Source: Azonexus hydrophilus DSM 23864 (GTDB lineage: Bacteria > Pseudomonadota > Gammaproteobacteria > Burkholderiales > Rhodocyclaceae). From it: a stretch of 64,000 bases of DNA. Both the position numbers and the translations under genes were made by a program. Location of the stretch: assembly GCF_000429605.1 (NCBI RefSeq), contig NZ_AUCE01000019.1, positions 23,127-87,126 on the forward strand. The letters run 5' to 3'. The notes beneath the pieces are model-generated. The model was not told the origin of the DNA. It saw nothing but the letters and a program-made list of their open reading frames with translations, and searched no databases. The first letter of the stretch is position 1; each line of letters begins with the position of its first letter. Positions 17,514-28,129 of this stretch are shown here, in pieces.

Positions 17514-19046
17514 TCAGGCCTTGACCGGAATCTTGCCGATCTTGATCTGCCATTCCTTTGGGCCGGTGTTGTGCACACTGACGCCTGAGGAATCGACGGC
17601 AACGGTCACCGGCATGTTCTCGACATCGAACTCGTAGATGGCTTCCATGCCTAGGTCGGCAAAGCCGACGACCTTGGCCGACTTGATCGCCTTCGCCACC
17701 AGGTAGGCGGCGCCGCCGACGGCCATCAGGTAGGCCGACTTGTTGTCCTTGATCGCCTCGATGGCAACCGGGCCGCGCTCGGATTTGCCGATCATCGAGA
17801 TCAGGCCGGTTTGTTCGAGCATCATCCGCGTGAACTTGTCCATGCGGGTGCCGGTGGTCGGGCCGGCCGGGCCGACGACTTCGTCGCGCACCGGATCGAC
17901 CGGGCCGACGTAGTAGATGACGCGGTTGGTGAAATCGACCGGCAACTTCTCGCCCTTGGCCAGCATGTCGGCGATGCGCTTGTGGGCAGCGTCGCGGCCG
18001 GTCAGCATCTTGCCGTTGAGGAGCAGTTTCTGACCCGGTTTCCAGGACGCGACTTCTTCCTTGGTCAGGGTATTCAGGTCGACACGGGTCGCCGACTTGA
18101 GGTCCGGCGTCCAGGTCACAGCCGGCCAGTCTTCAAGCTTCGGCGGTTCGAGTTTGGCCGGGCCGGAGCCGTCGAGGTGGAAGTGGCAGTGGCGGGTCGC
18201 GGCACAGTTCGGCACCAGCGCTACCGGCAGGTTGGCGGCGTGGCAGGGGTAATCGAGCACCTTGACATCGAGCACGGTGGTCAGGCCACCGAGGCCCTGG
18301 GCGCCGACGCCGAGGGCGTTGATCTTTTCCATCAGTTCCAGGCGCAGTTCTTCCGGGCGGGTCAGCTTGGCGCCGGTGGCTGCCTTGGCCTTCAGTTCGT
18401 GGATGTCGACCGGCGCCATGATCGATTCCTTGGCCAGCAGCATGGCCTTTTCCGGCGTGCCGCCGATGCCGATGCCGATGATGCCCGGCGGACACCAGCC
18501 AGCGCCCATTTCCGGAATCTTCTTCAGGACCCAGTCGACCAGGTCGTCGGAGGGGTTGAGCATGGCGAACTTGGCTTTGGCTTCCGAGCCGCCGCCCTTG
18601 GCCGCGCAGATGACTTCGACGTGGTGGCCTTCGACGATCTCGAAGTGGACCACGGCCGGGGTGTTGTCCTTGGTGTTCTTGCGGGCACCGGCCGGGTCGG
18701 CCAGCACCGAGGCGCGCAGCGGATTGTCCGGGTTACCGTAGGCGCGACGCACACCTTCGTTGATCATTTCCTGGATGCTCATCGTTGCATCCGGCCAGGT
18801 CACCTGCATGCCGACCTTGATGAAGACCATGCCGATCCCGGTGTCCTGGCAGATCGGGCGGTGGCCTTCGGCGGACATCCGCGAGTTGGTCAGGATCTGG
18901 GCGATGGCATCCTTGGCGGCGGGGCTTTCCTCGCGCTCGTAGGCTTCACCCAGTGCCTTGATGTAATCGAGCGGGTGGTAGTAGCTGATGTACTGGAAGG
19001 CATCGGCGATCGACTGGATCAGGTCTTCCTGCTTGATGGCGGTCAT
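17514..19046 (-). CDS. fumA: Class I fumarate hydratase (iron-sulfur)
   Basis: 510 residues from the ATG at 19046, which has GGAG six bases upstream. An in-frame TTG two codons earlier is less likely. The alpha domain carries the early cysteine in ICQDTGIG and the GAQGLGGLTTVLDVKV motif. The beta domain carries GPTTGTRMDKF and the C-terminal VSVHNTGPKEW. Class I fumarases use an oxygen-sensitive [4Fe-4S] cluster to hydrate fumarate to malate in the TCA cycle. Both domains are on one chain, as in E. coli FumA/FumB. It diverges from acs. Confidence 0.93.
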   Translation of the reverse strand: MTAIKQEDLIQSIADAFQYISYYHPLDYIKALGEAYEREESPAAKDAIAQILTNSRMSAEGHRPICQDTGIGMVFIKVGMQVTWPDATMSIQEMINEGVRRAYGNPDNPLRASVLADPAGARKNTKDNTPAVVHFEIVEGHHVEVICAAKGGGSEAKAKFAMLNPSDDLVDWVLKKIPEMGAGWCPPGIIGIGIGGTPEKAMLLAKESIMAPVDIHELKAKAATGAKLTRPEELRLELMEKINALGVGAQGLGGLTTVLDVKVLDYPCHAANLPVALVPNCAATRHCHFHLDGSGPAKLEPPKLEDWPAVTWTPDLKSATRVDLNTLTKEEVASWKPGQKLLLNGKMLTGRDAAHKRIADMLAKGEKLPVDFTNRVIYYVGPVDPVRDEVVGPAGPTTGTRMDKFTRMMLEQTGLISMIGKSERGPVAIEAIKDNKSAYLMAVGGAAYLVAKAIKSAKVVGFADLGMEAIYEFDVENMPVTVAVDSSGVSVHNTGPKEWQIKIGKIPVKA

Positions 19047-19356
19047 GCGCAACTCCGGATCAATGGTTTGTTATCGGTAGGTCGGGGGCCGGGCAGCCGA
19101 TCGAGTGGATGGGTCCGGCGCGACGGGGCAAAAGTTTAACACGCTGGCAAGCGCCTGATCCTGATTGCCGGAATGCTGCGCCGCAGCGTGATTTCGTAAG
19201 GCCTTTGTAAGATTATCATCGTGTAATGTGGGCTTGACGCTTGAACGGGTGGCAGCTTCGCCCAGGCGCGTAGGGCTTTGTTATATCGTGGGTGTTTGCC
19301 CGCGATCCGATCGGTTGTTTCAACATAATCGCGAAGTACCGCAGAGGAGAATAAAT
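19047..19356. promoter_or_regulatory. Divergent intergenic region between fumarase and acs
   Basis: This 310-base gap must hold the promoters for fumarase (leftward) and acs (rightward). I see isolated elements only: TTGACG at 19234-19239, TTATAT at 19281-19286, and a short palindrome GCTGCGCCGCAGC near 19173. No -35/-10 pair has proper spacing, and there is no consensus -24/-12 element. Activator-dependent promoters would fit. I see no gene here. Confidence 0.45.
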
Positions 19357-21321
<1,965 letters not shown>

Positions 21322-21422
21322 GGTGGCACAGGCACTCGACCGCGAGGTCGGGTGCAGCAGTACCGACGGTCCGGCGCGCTTGCCACGCCGGACCCACAGA
21401 CAAAAAGGGCAAGGAGGAGACA

Positions 21423-21533
21423 ATGGTCGCCCATAAGGTGGCCTCCCGTGTAGTCGCATCAGACTGCATGCCAACGACGGCTGGCACGCTTGGCGTGCCG
21501 GCCGTTTTCATTTTCCGGAGGGCGGATCGGTGA
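21423..21533 (+). CDS. Possible 36-residue leader peptide upstream of the symporter-kinase operon
   Basis: A short frame starts at ATG 21423 behind an unusually strong ribosome site (AAGGAGGAGACA). It ends at TGA 21531-21533, which overlaps the GTG start of the next gene (GTGA). The last third of the frame runs through a 12-base-pair terminator hairpin. The peptide has no membrane segment or recognisable motif. It could be a leader whose translation opens the hairpin and couples to the downstream gene. Alternatively the ribosome site is a remnant and the frame is not used. Confidence 0.45.
   Translation: MVAHKVASRVVASDCMPTTAGTLGVPAVFIFRRADR
21478..21514 (+). terminator. Strong hairpin with T-tract: acs terminator or attenuator
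   Basis: CGGCTGGCACGC pairs with GCGTGCCGGCCG around the loop TTG (twelve pairs, one G-U), followed by TTTTCATTTT. It lies about 157 bases after acs and directly before the kinase operon. The 36-codon frame overlaps it completely, so a translating ribosome would prevent it from folding. Confidence 0.8.
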
Positions 21534-21724
21534 AGAGAGGCAGTCCAACCCGGCAGCGTCTGGCCGCGCTGGCCCTGCTCGGCATTCCCTTGCTGACGTT
21601 TCCCGTGCTCGGTTTGCCGCAAGGTGAACTGGCCGGTGTGCCGGCCACCGTTCTCTATCTGTTCGGCGTCTGGGCGGGGTTGATCCTGCTCGCCGCACGC
21701 ATTGCCGAGCGGCAGAAGAAATGA
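21530..21724 (+). CDS. Small two-helix membrane protein
   Basis: 64 residues from a GTG at 21530, with GGAGG eight bases upstream. Two hydrophobic segments (LAALALLGIPLLTFPVLG and VPATVLYLFGVWAGLILLAA) sit between a basic N-terminus and a basic C-terminus. It overlaps the symporter-kinase gene (ATGATG at 21721-21726), so the two are translationally coupled. Small proteins in this position resemble small subunits of sodium:solute symporters, but I cannot place it in DUF4212 with confidence. Confidence 0.75.
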   Translation: MKRGSPTRQRLAALALLGIPLLTFPVLGLPQGELAGVPATVLYLFGVWAGLILLAARIAERQKK

Positions 21725-24441
21725 TGCTCTCGGGCTGGTTCATCGCGCTCCTGTCGGCCGCCTATGTCGGCCTGCTGTTCGCTGTCGCCCGTTTCGGCGA
21801 CGCCCGCGCCGATGCCGGTCGTTCTATCATCACGGCCAACGTCTATGCGCTGTCGCTGGCGGTCTATTGCACTTCCTGGACCTTTTTCGGCAGCGTCGGG
21901 CGAGCCACTTCGGGTGGCCTGTCCTTCCTGACCATCTACCTCGGGCCGACCTTGATGCTGCTCTGCGTCGGCGTCATCATCAAGATGATCCGCATCGCCA
22001 AGGCCCAGCGCATCACCTCGATCGCCGACTTCATCGCCTCGCGTTACGGCAAGAGCCAGTTGCTGGCCGGGCTGGTGACCATCATCGCGGTGATCGGCAT
22101 CGTCCCCTACATCGCCCTGCAACTGAAGGCGGTGGCGGCCAGTCTCGATGTGCTGTTCGATCAGCCGGGGCACACCATCCGCTTGTGGGGAATCGACTCG
22201 ACCCTGCTGGTGGCCGGTGTGCTGGCGCTGTTCACCATCCTCTTCGGGACCCGTCATCTCGATGCGACCGAGCGCCACGAAGGCATGGTTGCTGCGGTGG
22301 CCCTCGAATCGGTGGTCAAGCTGCTCGCTTTCATCGCGGTCGGCGTTTTCGTGACCTACGGCATGTATGGGGGTTTTACCGACCTCTTCCAGAAGGCAAC
22401 GGCCCATCCGGATCTGGCCGGTCTGCTCAGACTGGATGGCGCGCGCGCCGGTACCTGGGCGGCGATGATCCTGCTGTCGGCGCTGGCCATCGTCTTCCTG
22501 CCCCGGCAGTTCCAGGTGATGGTCGTCGAGAATGTGGACGAATCGCACCTCAAGCGCGCGGTCTGGCTGTTCCCGCTGTACCTGCTGCTGATCAACATCT
22601 TCGTGCTGCCGGTGGCGCTCGGCGGTTTGCTGCATTTCGGCGGGCAGGGCGTCAATCCCGATACCTTCGTGCTGACGCTGCCCTTGTCGCAAGGGGCTGA
22701 GTCGCTGGCGCTGCTGGTCTTCATCGGCGGCCTGTCGGCGGCGACCGGTATGGTCATCGTCGAGACCATCGCCTTGTCCACGATGATCTGCAACGATCTG
22801 GCGATGCCGGCCTTGCTGCGCTCGCCGTGGTTGCAGCGGCAGAAGCAGGCTGATCTGTCGGGGCTGCTGATCGGTATTCGCCGGGTGGCCATCGTGCTCA
22901 TCCTGTTGCTCGGCTACATCTATTTCAAGGCGGCCGGCGAAGCCTACGCGCTGGTCGGCATCGGCCTGATTTCCTTCGCCGCCGTCGCCCAGTTCGCGCC
23001 GGCATTGTTCGGCGGCATGTACTGGAAGCAGGGCACACGTACCGGCGCCCTGGCTGGTTTGCTGGCCGGTTTTGCCGTGTGGTTGTACACACTGCTGCTG
23101 CCGTCCTTCGCCAAGTCGGGGTGGATCGGCAACGGTTTCGTCGAGCACGGACTGTTCGGTGTCGACTGGCTGCGTGCCCAGGCGCTGTTCGGCCTGAGCG
23201 ATCTCGACGAGATTTCGCACTGCCTGTGGTGGAGCATGCTGGCCAATATCGGCGCCTACATCGCGGTGTCGCTGCTCACCGAGCCGGACGCGCTGGAAGC
23301 CGGTCAGGCCGAGCGTTTCGTCGATGTCTTCCGGCATGCCCAGCAGGCGCCGGATACCCGGTTGTGGCGCGGCAACGCTTCGCAGACCGAAGTGGCGGCG
23401 CTGCTGGAGCGCTTTCTCGGGCCCGTGCGCGCCCGGCAGCAACTTGAAAGCTATGCCCGCAGCCGTCGCGTGAGCGACTGGCGCAGTCTGCCGGCCGACG
23501 CTGAATTCGTTCATTTTGCCGAAACCGAACTGGCCGGCGCCATCGGTTCGGCCAGCGCGCGGGCGATGGTGTCGAGCGTGACCCGGGAAGAGGATCTCGG
23601 CCTTGAGGAAGTGCTCGACATCCTCGACGAGGCGACCCAGGTCCGGGCGCATAGCCGGGAACTGGAAGCCAAACAGCAGGAACTCGAAGCGGCCACCGCC
23701 GAACTGCGTGAAGCCAACGAACGCCTGCGTGAACTGGACCGGATGAAGGACGATTTCATTTCGACGGTGACGCACGAGTTGCGCACGCCGCTGACCTCGA
23801 TCCGGGCGCTGTCGGAGATGCTCTACGACGACCCCAAGGTCGAGCTGGATCAGCGCCGTCGTTTCCTCGGCATCATTGTCAGCGAGACCGAGCGCCTGAC
23901 GCGCCTGATCAACCAGATCCTCGACCTGGCCAAGCTGGAGTCCGGCAGCGCCGAGTGGACCACCGGCGAGGTGCACGTCGGGGATGTGGTGCGCGAGGCC
24001 AGTGAAGCGCTCGGTGCGCTTTACCGGGAAAAGGGCGTGTGTCTGAGCGTCGATATTGCTGAAGATCTGCCGGCGGTGCTGGCCGATCGCGACCGCCTGA
24101 TGCAGGTGGTGGTCAATCTGCTGTCGAACGCCGTCAAGTTCGTTGCGCCAGCCACTGGCAACGTAGTCGTGGTCGTTGGTCGCGAGGCAAAAATGCTGCG
24201 CGTGTCGGTTGCCGACAACGGTCCCGGCCTGACCGCCGAGGAGTGTGGCGTGATCTTCGAGAAGTTCCGCCAGGGCGGCAACACGATGACCGACAAACCT
24301 CAGGGAACCGGTCTGGGACTGCCGATCAGCCGGCAAATCGTCGAGTATTTTGGTGGTAAGCTTTGGGTAGAAAGTACGCCGGGTAACGGTGCTACCTTCA
24401 TTTTCACGGTGCCGTTAACGCAGGCGGTACCGGACGCATAA
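21721..24441 (+). CDS. Hybrid sodium:solute symporter-sensor histidine kinase (CrbS-like)
   Basis: 906 residues. About 1-500 is a 12-13-helix sodium:solute symporter domain (for example TSWTFFGSVGRATSGG and FIGGLSAATGMVIVE). A cytoplasmic coiled coil follows (about 625-675). HisKA carries His685 in VTHELRTPLTS, and the ATPase domain has NLLSNAVKF and GTGLGLPISRQIVEYFGG. Proteins of this layout (CrbS in Vibrio and Pseudomonas) sense or transport acetate and control acs. The single-domain receiver gene follows 19 bases later. No second receiver or STAC domain was seen. Confidence 0.92.
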   Translation: MMLSGWFIALLSAAYVGLLFAVARFGDARADAGRSIITANVYALSLAVYCTSWTFFGSVGRATSGGLSFLTIYLGPTLMLLCVGVIIKMIRIAKAQRITSIADFIASRYGKSQLLAGLVTIIAVIGIVPYIALQLKAVAASLDVLFDQPGHTIRLWGIDSTLLVAGVLALFTILFGTRHLDATERHEGMVAAVALESVVKLLAFIAVGVFVTYGMYGGFTDLFQKATAHPDLAGLLRLDGARAGTWAAMILLSALAIVFLPRQFQVMVVENVDESHLKRAVWLFPLYLLLINIFVLPVALGGLLHFGGQGVNPDTFVLTLPLSQGAESLALLVFIGGLSAATGMVIVETIALSTMICNDLAMPALLRSPWLQRQKQADLSGLLIGIRRVAIVLILLLGYIYFKAAGEAYALVGIGLISFAAVAQFAPALFGGMYWKQGTRTGALAGLLAGFAVWLYTLLLPSFAKSGWIGNGFVEHGLFGVDWLRAQALFGLSDLDEISHCLWWSMLANIGAYIAVSLLTEPDALEAGQAERFVDVFRHAQQAPDTRLWRGNASQTEVAALLERFLGPVRARQQLESYARSRRVSDWRSLPADAEFVHFAETELAGAIGSASARAMVSSVTREEDLGLEEVLDILDEATQVRAHSRELEAKQQELEAATAELREANERLRELDRMKDDFISTVTHELRTPLTSIRALSEMLYDDPKVELDQRRRFLGIIVSETERLTRLINQILDLAKLESGSAEWTTGEVHVGDVVREASEALGALYREKGVCLSVDIAEDLPAVLADRDRLMQVVVNLLSNAVKFVAPATGNVVVVVGREAKMLRVSVADNGPGLTAEECGVIFEKFRQGGNTMTDKPQGTGLGLPISRQIVEYFGGKLWVESTPGNGATFIFTVPLTQAVPDA

Positions 24442-24460
24442 AGATGGGAGACTAAAACGG

Positions 24461-24832
24461 ATGTCGAAAAGAATATTGATTGTCGATGACGAACCCAACA
24501 TCGTCATTTCGCTCGAATTCCTGATGAAAAAAGAAGGTTTCGAGGTCGCCGTCGCCACCGACGGTGAGGAAGCGTTGGCCCAAGTCGCCGGCTTCAATCC
24601 CGATCTGGTGCTGCTCGACGTGATGATGCCGAAGAAATCCGGTTTCGAAGTCTGCGAGGCCTTGCGTGCCGACCCGTCGAGGGCCGGCCTGCAGATCGTC
24701 ATGCTGACCGCCAAGGGACGTGATACCGAAGTGGCCAAGGGCCTGGCAATCGGTGCCGATGCCTACGTGACCAAGCCGTTCTCGACCAAGGAACTGCTTG
24801 CCCGGGTCAAGGAGATGCTCGGCATCGCCTGA
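24461..24832 (+). CDS. Single-domain response regulator (receiver only)
   Basis: 123 residues forming one CheY-like receiver: acidic D9-D10, phospho-acceptor Asp53 in VLLDVMMPKKSG, and the conserved lysine in YVTKPFSTKELL. There is no output domain, so it must act by protein contact. The CrbS partner CrbR carries a DNA-binding domain, so this system appears wired differently. It lies between the symporter-kinase and the sensor-exonuclease genes, and either could be its partner. Confidence 0.92.
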   Translation: MSKRILIVDDEPNIVISLEFLMKKEGFEVAVATDGEEALAQVAGFNPDLVLLDVMMPKKSGFEVCEALRADPSRAGLQIVMLTAKGRDTEVAKGLAIGADAYVTKPFSTKELLARVKEMLGIA

Positions 24833-24901
24833 GTCTTCGGCTCGGAAAAGACACCCTCGGCGCCGTTGCTGCGTCAATACAAACTACTTGGGGTAGCTGC
24901 C

Positions 24902-27058
24902 ATGAAGGCCAAAGTCCGCTTTCTGCTTGCCATCGTTGTGCTCGGTCTGTTGATGACCGGGCCTTTCGTCGTGACTTCCATCCTGGTCTGGGCCGGCATG
25001 GAGGAGAGCGAGCGCAACATGCTGCTCGAACTGCTGATGTCGCGCCTGCCGATCGGCACGATGATGACCATCTTCGGTTTCGGCATCGGCGTTGCCGTGC
25101 TGCACAAGCTGTTCAAGCAATACGTCGAAGGCCTGCTCGGCATGGCCGAACAGTTACGCTTGATGCTTGGCGCCAATCGCAATTTCCGGGTCAAGCTCAA
25201 CGGGCCGCCGGAGGTCCAGCAACTGGCCCAGGCCGCCAACGATCTGGCGGCGCAGCGCGACATGCTGATGGACGATGTCGATGCCCGCATCGCCCAGGCC
25301 AATGCCTCGGTCGAGGAAGAGAAGAACCGGCTTGCCGCGCTGATGTCCGAACTGGCACAGGCCGTGGTCGTGTGCAATCTCGACGGCCGCATCCTGCTCT
25401 ACAACAACCGCGCCCGCCTGCAGTTCAAGGCCTTGTCGCAGGGGCCGACGACGGTGGCTGGCGGGGCCCTGATCGGTCTTGGCCGGTCGATTTTCTCCAT
25501 CCTGGAAAAGAACCAGGTCGAGCATTCGCAGGAAATCATTCGCCAGCGACTGGCCAACGGCAAATCGGCGATGGCCAATTTCGTCACCACCACGCGCGGC
25601 GGCCAGTTGCTGCGCGTGCAGATGGTTCCCGTCCTTTCCGGTACGCCGGGCGAGGGTGAGCCGCAGATGACCGGCTACGTGCTGACTGTGGACAACATCA
25701 CCCGGACGCTCGAGGAAGAAGCGCGCCGCGATCATGCGCTGCATGCGCTGACCGAAGGTAGTCGGGCGGCGCTGGGTAGCATCCGGGCGGCAGTCGCCAA
25801 CCTGATCGACTATCCGGAAATGGACCCCGAGTTGCGTGAGCGCTTCGTCAAGGTGGTCGACGACGAGGCGTCGCGCATGAGCCAGCGCCTCGACGAAACC
25901 ATGCACGAATTCTCCGATTCGATGAAGACGCGCTGGCCGTTGGAAGATGTGCTGGCCATGGACGTAATCAGCGCCGCCCAGCGCCGCATCGAGGACAAGC
26001 TCAAGCTGCCGACCAAGATCGAGGATGTCGACGGGACGCTGTGGATCAAGGCCGACAGCTTCTCGCTGGTTTTTGCCCTGGTCTTCGTCGCTGAGCGTCT
26101 GCAGGATCACTACCAGATCCGCGACCTGCGCTTCCGCACCTCGAGCGAAGGCAAGCTGGCTTATCTGGACATCATCTGGGTCGGCCAGGCGATTTCCTCC
26201 GAGACTTTCTACACCTGGGAAATGGAAACCATGCACGCGCTCGGCGAAACCTCGTCGCTGTCGTTGCGCGATGTGGTCGACCGGCACGGTGGCGAAATCT
26301 GGTACCAGCGGGAAAAGGCGGCACATCGCGCATTCTTCCGCTTCGTCCTGCCGCTGGCCACGCCCGAAGCCGAGGTTGCCGACGAACGGCGCAGTACCGG
26401 TCGCCCGGAGTATTACGACTTCGACCTGTTCAAGTTCGAGGACAAGTCGATCGACCTCGACCGCAAGCTGTCGGAACTGACCTATACCGTGTTCGACACC
26501 GAGACCACCGGCCTGGAACCGTCCAATGGCGACGAAATCATCCAGATCGGGGCCGCGCGCATCGTCAACAACCGCTTGCTCAAGCAGGAAATATTCAACC
26601 AGATCGTTGATCCCGAGCGCCCGTTGAAGCCCGAGTCGATCCCGATTCACGGCATCACCGAGGACATGGTTCGCGGCCAGCCGAACATCGATATCGTTCT
26701 GCCGGGTTTCCATGCCTTCTGCGAGGAAACCGTGCTGATCGCCCACAACGCGGCCTTCGACATGCGTTTCCTGCAACTCAAGGAGGAGCGCACCGGCCTG
26801 CGCTTCACCCAGCCGGTGCTCGATACGTTGCTGCTGTCGGCGGTCGTCCATCCCAACCAGGAATCCCATCGGCTGGATGCCGTGCTCGAGCGTCTAGGCA
26901 TCGACATCGATACCCGGCACAACGCGCTCGACGATGCGGTCGCGACCGGCGAGGTTTTCCTGAAACTGCTGCCGCTGCTTGAAGAGAAGGGCATCGTCAC
27001 CGTCAGGCAGGCGCTGGAAGCGTCCGAGAAGACCTATTTCGCGCGCATCAAGTACTGA
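24902..27058 (+). CDS. Membrane PAS/kinase-like sensor fused to a DnaQ-type 3'-5' exonuclease
   Basis: 718 residues from the ATG at 24902. Two membrane helices (about 5-27 and 48-68) are followed by a HAMP-like coiled coil. A PAS-like domain (about 140-260) begins ELAQAVVVCNLDGRILLYNN. A degenerate kinase-like core follows (about 270-480) in which I find neither a phospho-acceptor His motif nor intact G boxes. The C-terminal DEDDh exonuclease is complete: D532-x-E534 in VFDTETTGLEP, HNAAFD with D619, and H673/D678 in HNALDDA. The fusion suggests nucleic-acid or nucleotide hydrolysis controlled at the membrane. The substrate is unknown. Confidence 0.85.
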   Translation: MKAKVRFLLAIVVLGLLMTGPFVVTSILVWAGMEESERNMLLELLMSRLPIGTMMTIFGFGIGVAVLHKLFKQYVEGLLGMAEQLRLMLGANRNFRVKLNGPPEVQQLAQAANDLAAQRDMLMDDVDARIAQANASVEEEKNRLAALMSELAQAVVVCNLDGRILLYNNRARLQFKALSQGPTTVAGGALIGLGRSIFSILEKNQVEHSQEIIRQRLANGKSAMANFVTTTRGGQLLRVQMVPVLSGTPGEGEPQMTGYVLTVDNITRTLEEEARRDHALHALTEGSRAALGSIRAAVANLIDYPEMDPELRERFVKVVDDEASRMSQRLDETMHEFSDSMKTRWPLEDVLAMDVISAAQRRIEDKLKLPTKIEDVDGTLWIKADSFSLVFALVFVAERLQDHYQIRDLRFRTSSEGKLAYLDIIWVGQAISSETFYTWEMETMHALGETSSLSLRDVVDRHGGEIWYQREKAAHRAFFRFVLPLATPEAEVADERRSTGRPEYYDFDLFKFEDKSIDLDRKLSELTYTVFDTETTGLEPSNGDEIIQIGAARIVNNRLLKQEIFNQIVDPERPLKPESIPIHGITEDMVRGQPNIDIVLPGFHAFCEETVLIAHNAAFDMRFLQLKEERTGLRFTQPVLDTLLLSAVVHPNQESHRLDAVLERLGIDIDTRHNALDDAVATGEVFLKLLPLLEEKGIVTVRQALEASEKTYFARIKY

Positions 27059-27059
27059 C

Positions 27060-28106
27060 ATGGAAGAACTGCTGCCGGGATTGCCGACCGTCGAACTCGC
27101 CGCCCTGGGCAGCGAGCTGGCGACGGTGGATGATCTCGACAGCCTGGCCGTGCTGGCTGCCCGGCAGCGCGCCTTGCTGGCGCAGACGGTGGCGCTGGGT
27201 TGGTCGGGCGAGGCGGCGTGCATGCTGATTTCCGGTCTTAACGACCGCCTGACCCGGCGGGTGCTGACCCTGGTTGCCCGCCGCCACCGGCTGCCACCGG
27301 TGGACTGGTGCTGGCTGGCGATGGGCTCCGAAGGCCGCGACGAGCAGACGCTGGTCAGCGACCAGGACAACGGACTGGTTTTTTCCGCCTGCGATGCCGG
27401 CGAGGCGCAGGCCTTGCGCGAACTGTTCCTGCCTTTTGCCCGCGAGGCCAACGAACAACTGGCCGCCTGCGGTTTCAGCCTGTGCCCCGGCAACATCATG
27501 GCCGGCAATCCGCAGTGGTGCCTGTCGGTCGATGAGTGGCGCGAACGCTTCATCGAGTGGGTGCGTTGCCCCGACCCGGTGGCGCTGCTCAACGCAACGA
27601 TCTTTTTCGACCTGCGCCCGCTGCACGGCAAGCTCAAACTGGGGCAAGGGCTGCGCACGCTGATCGGTCATCTGACCAGCGACACCCCGGCCTTTCTTCA
27701 CCTGATGTCGATCAATGCCCTGCAGGTGCATCCGCCGCTGGGGTTCCTCGGCGATGTGGCCGTCGATGATGCAGAAGCCGTCGATCTGAAGAAGTTCGGC
27801 AGCCGCATCTTTGTCGATGTCGCCCGCATCCTGGCGCTGGCCGCGGCTACGCCGTCGGTCAACAGCTTTGCCCGTCTGCGCGAGGCGGGGGCGGCTGCCG
27901 GCATGCAGCCGGGTGAAGTCGCCGCCGCCCAGGCTGCGCTCTCGCATCTGTTGCGTCTGCGTCTCGAACAGCAGGCAGCCGCGGGTGCCGAGACGCCGGT
28001 TTTTCGTCCGGCCGAACTGCACGAAATCGACCGCGTCATCCTCAAGGAATCCCTGCACCAGGCACGGCGCCTGCAGCAGCGACTCAAGCTAAACTATTCA
28101 CTCTAA
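27060..28106 (+). CDS. DUF294-type putative nucleotidyltransferase with substrate-binding domain
   Basis: 348 residues from the ATG one base after the previous stop. The GlnD-like nucleotidyltransferase core is visible: GSEGRDEQ at about 89-96 and the metal-binding pair DQD at 101-103. The DUF294 C-terminal helical domain follows (about 200-345, with KKFGSRIFVDVARILAL). It is a shorter paralogue of the next gene, lacking the cNMP and CBS domains. GlnD-like enzymes transfer UMP or AMP to proteins or small molecules; the target here is unknown. Confidence 0.85.
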   Translation: MEELLPGLPTVELAALGSELATVDDLDSLAVLAARQRALLAQTVALGWSGEAACMLISGLNDRLTRRVLTLVARRHRLPPVDWCWLAMGSEGRDEQTLVSDQDNGLVFSACDAGEAQALRELFLPFAREANEQLAACGFSLCPGNIMAGNPQWCLSVDEWRERFIEWVRCPDPVALLNATIFFDLRPLHGKLKLGQGLRTLIGHLTSDTPAFLHLMSINALQVHPPLGFLGDVAVDDAEAVDLKKFGSRIFVDVARILALAAATPSVNSFARLREAGAAAGMQPGEVAAAQAALSHLLRLRLEQQAAAGAETPVFRPAELHEIDRVILKESLHQARRLQQRLKLNYSL

Positions 28107-28129
28107 ACGTCAATCAGGAAAGGTTTGTC

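Noticed and set aside
21655..24336. An 893-codon minus-strand open frame opposite the symporter-kinase
   Set aside because: Its translation is low-complexity His/Gln/Arg/Asp-rich sequence with no domain, while the plus strand shows a full symporter and kinase.
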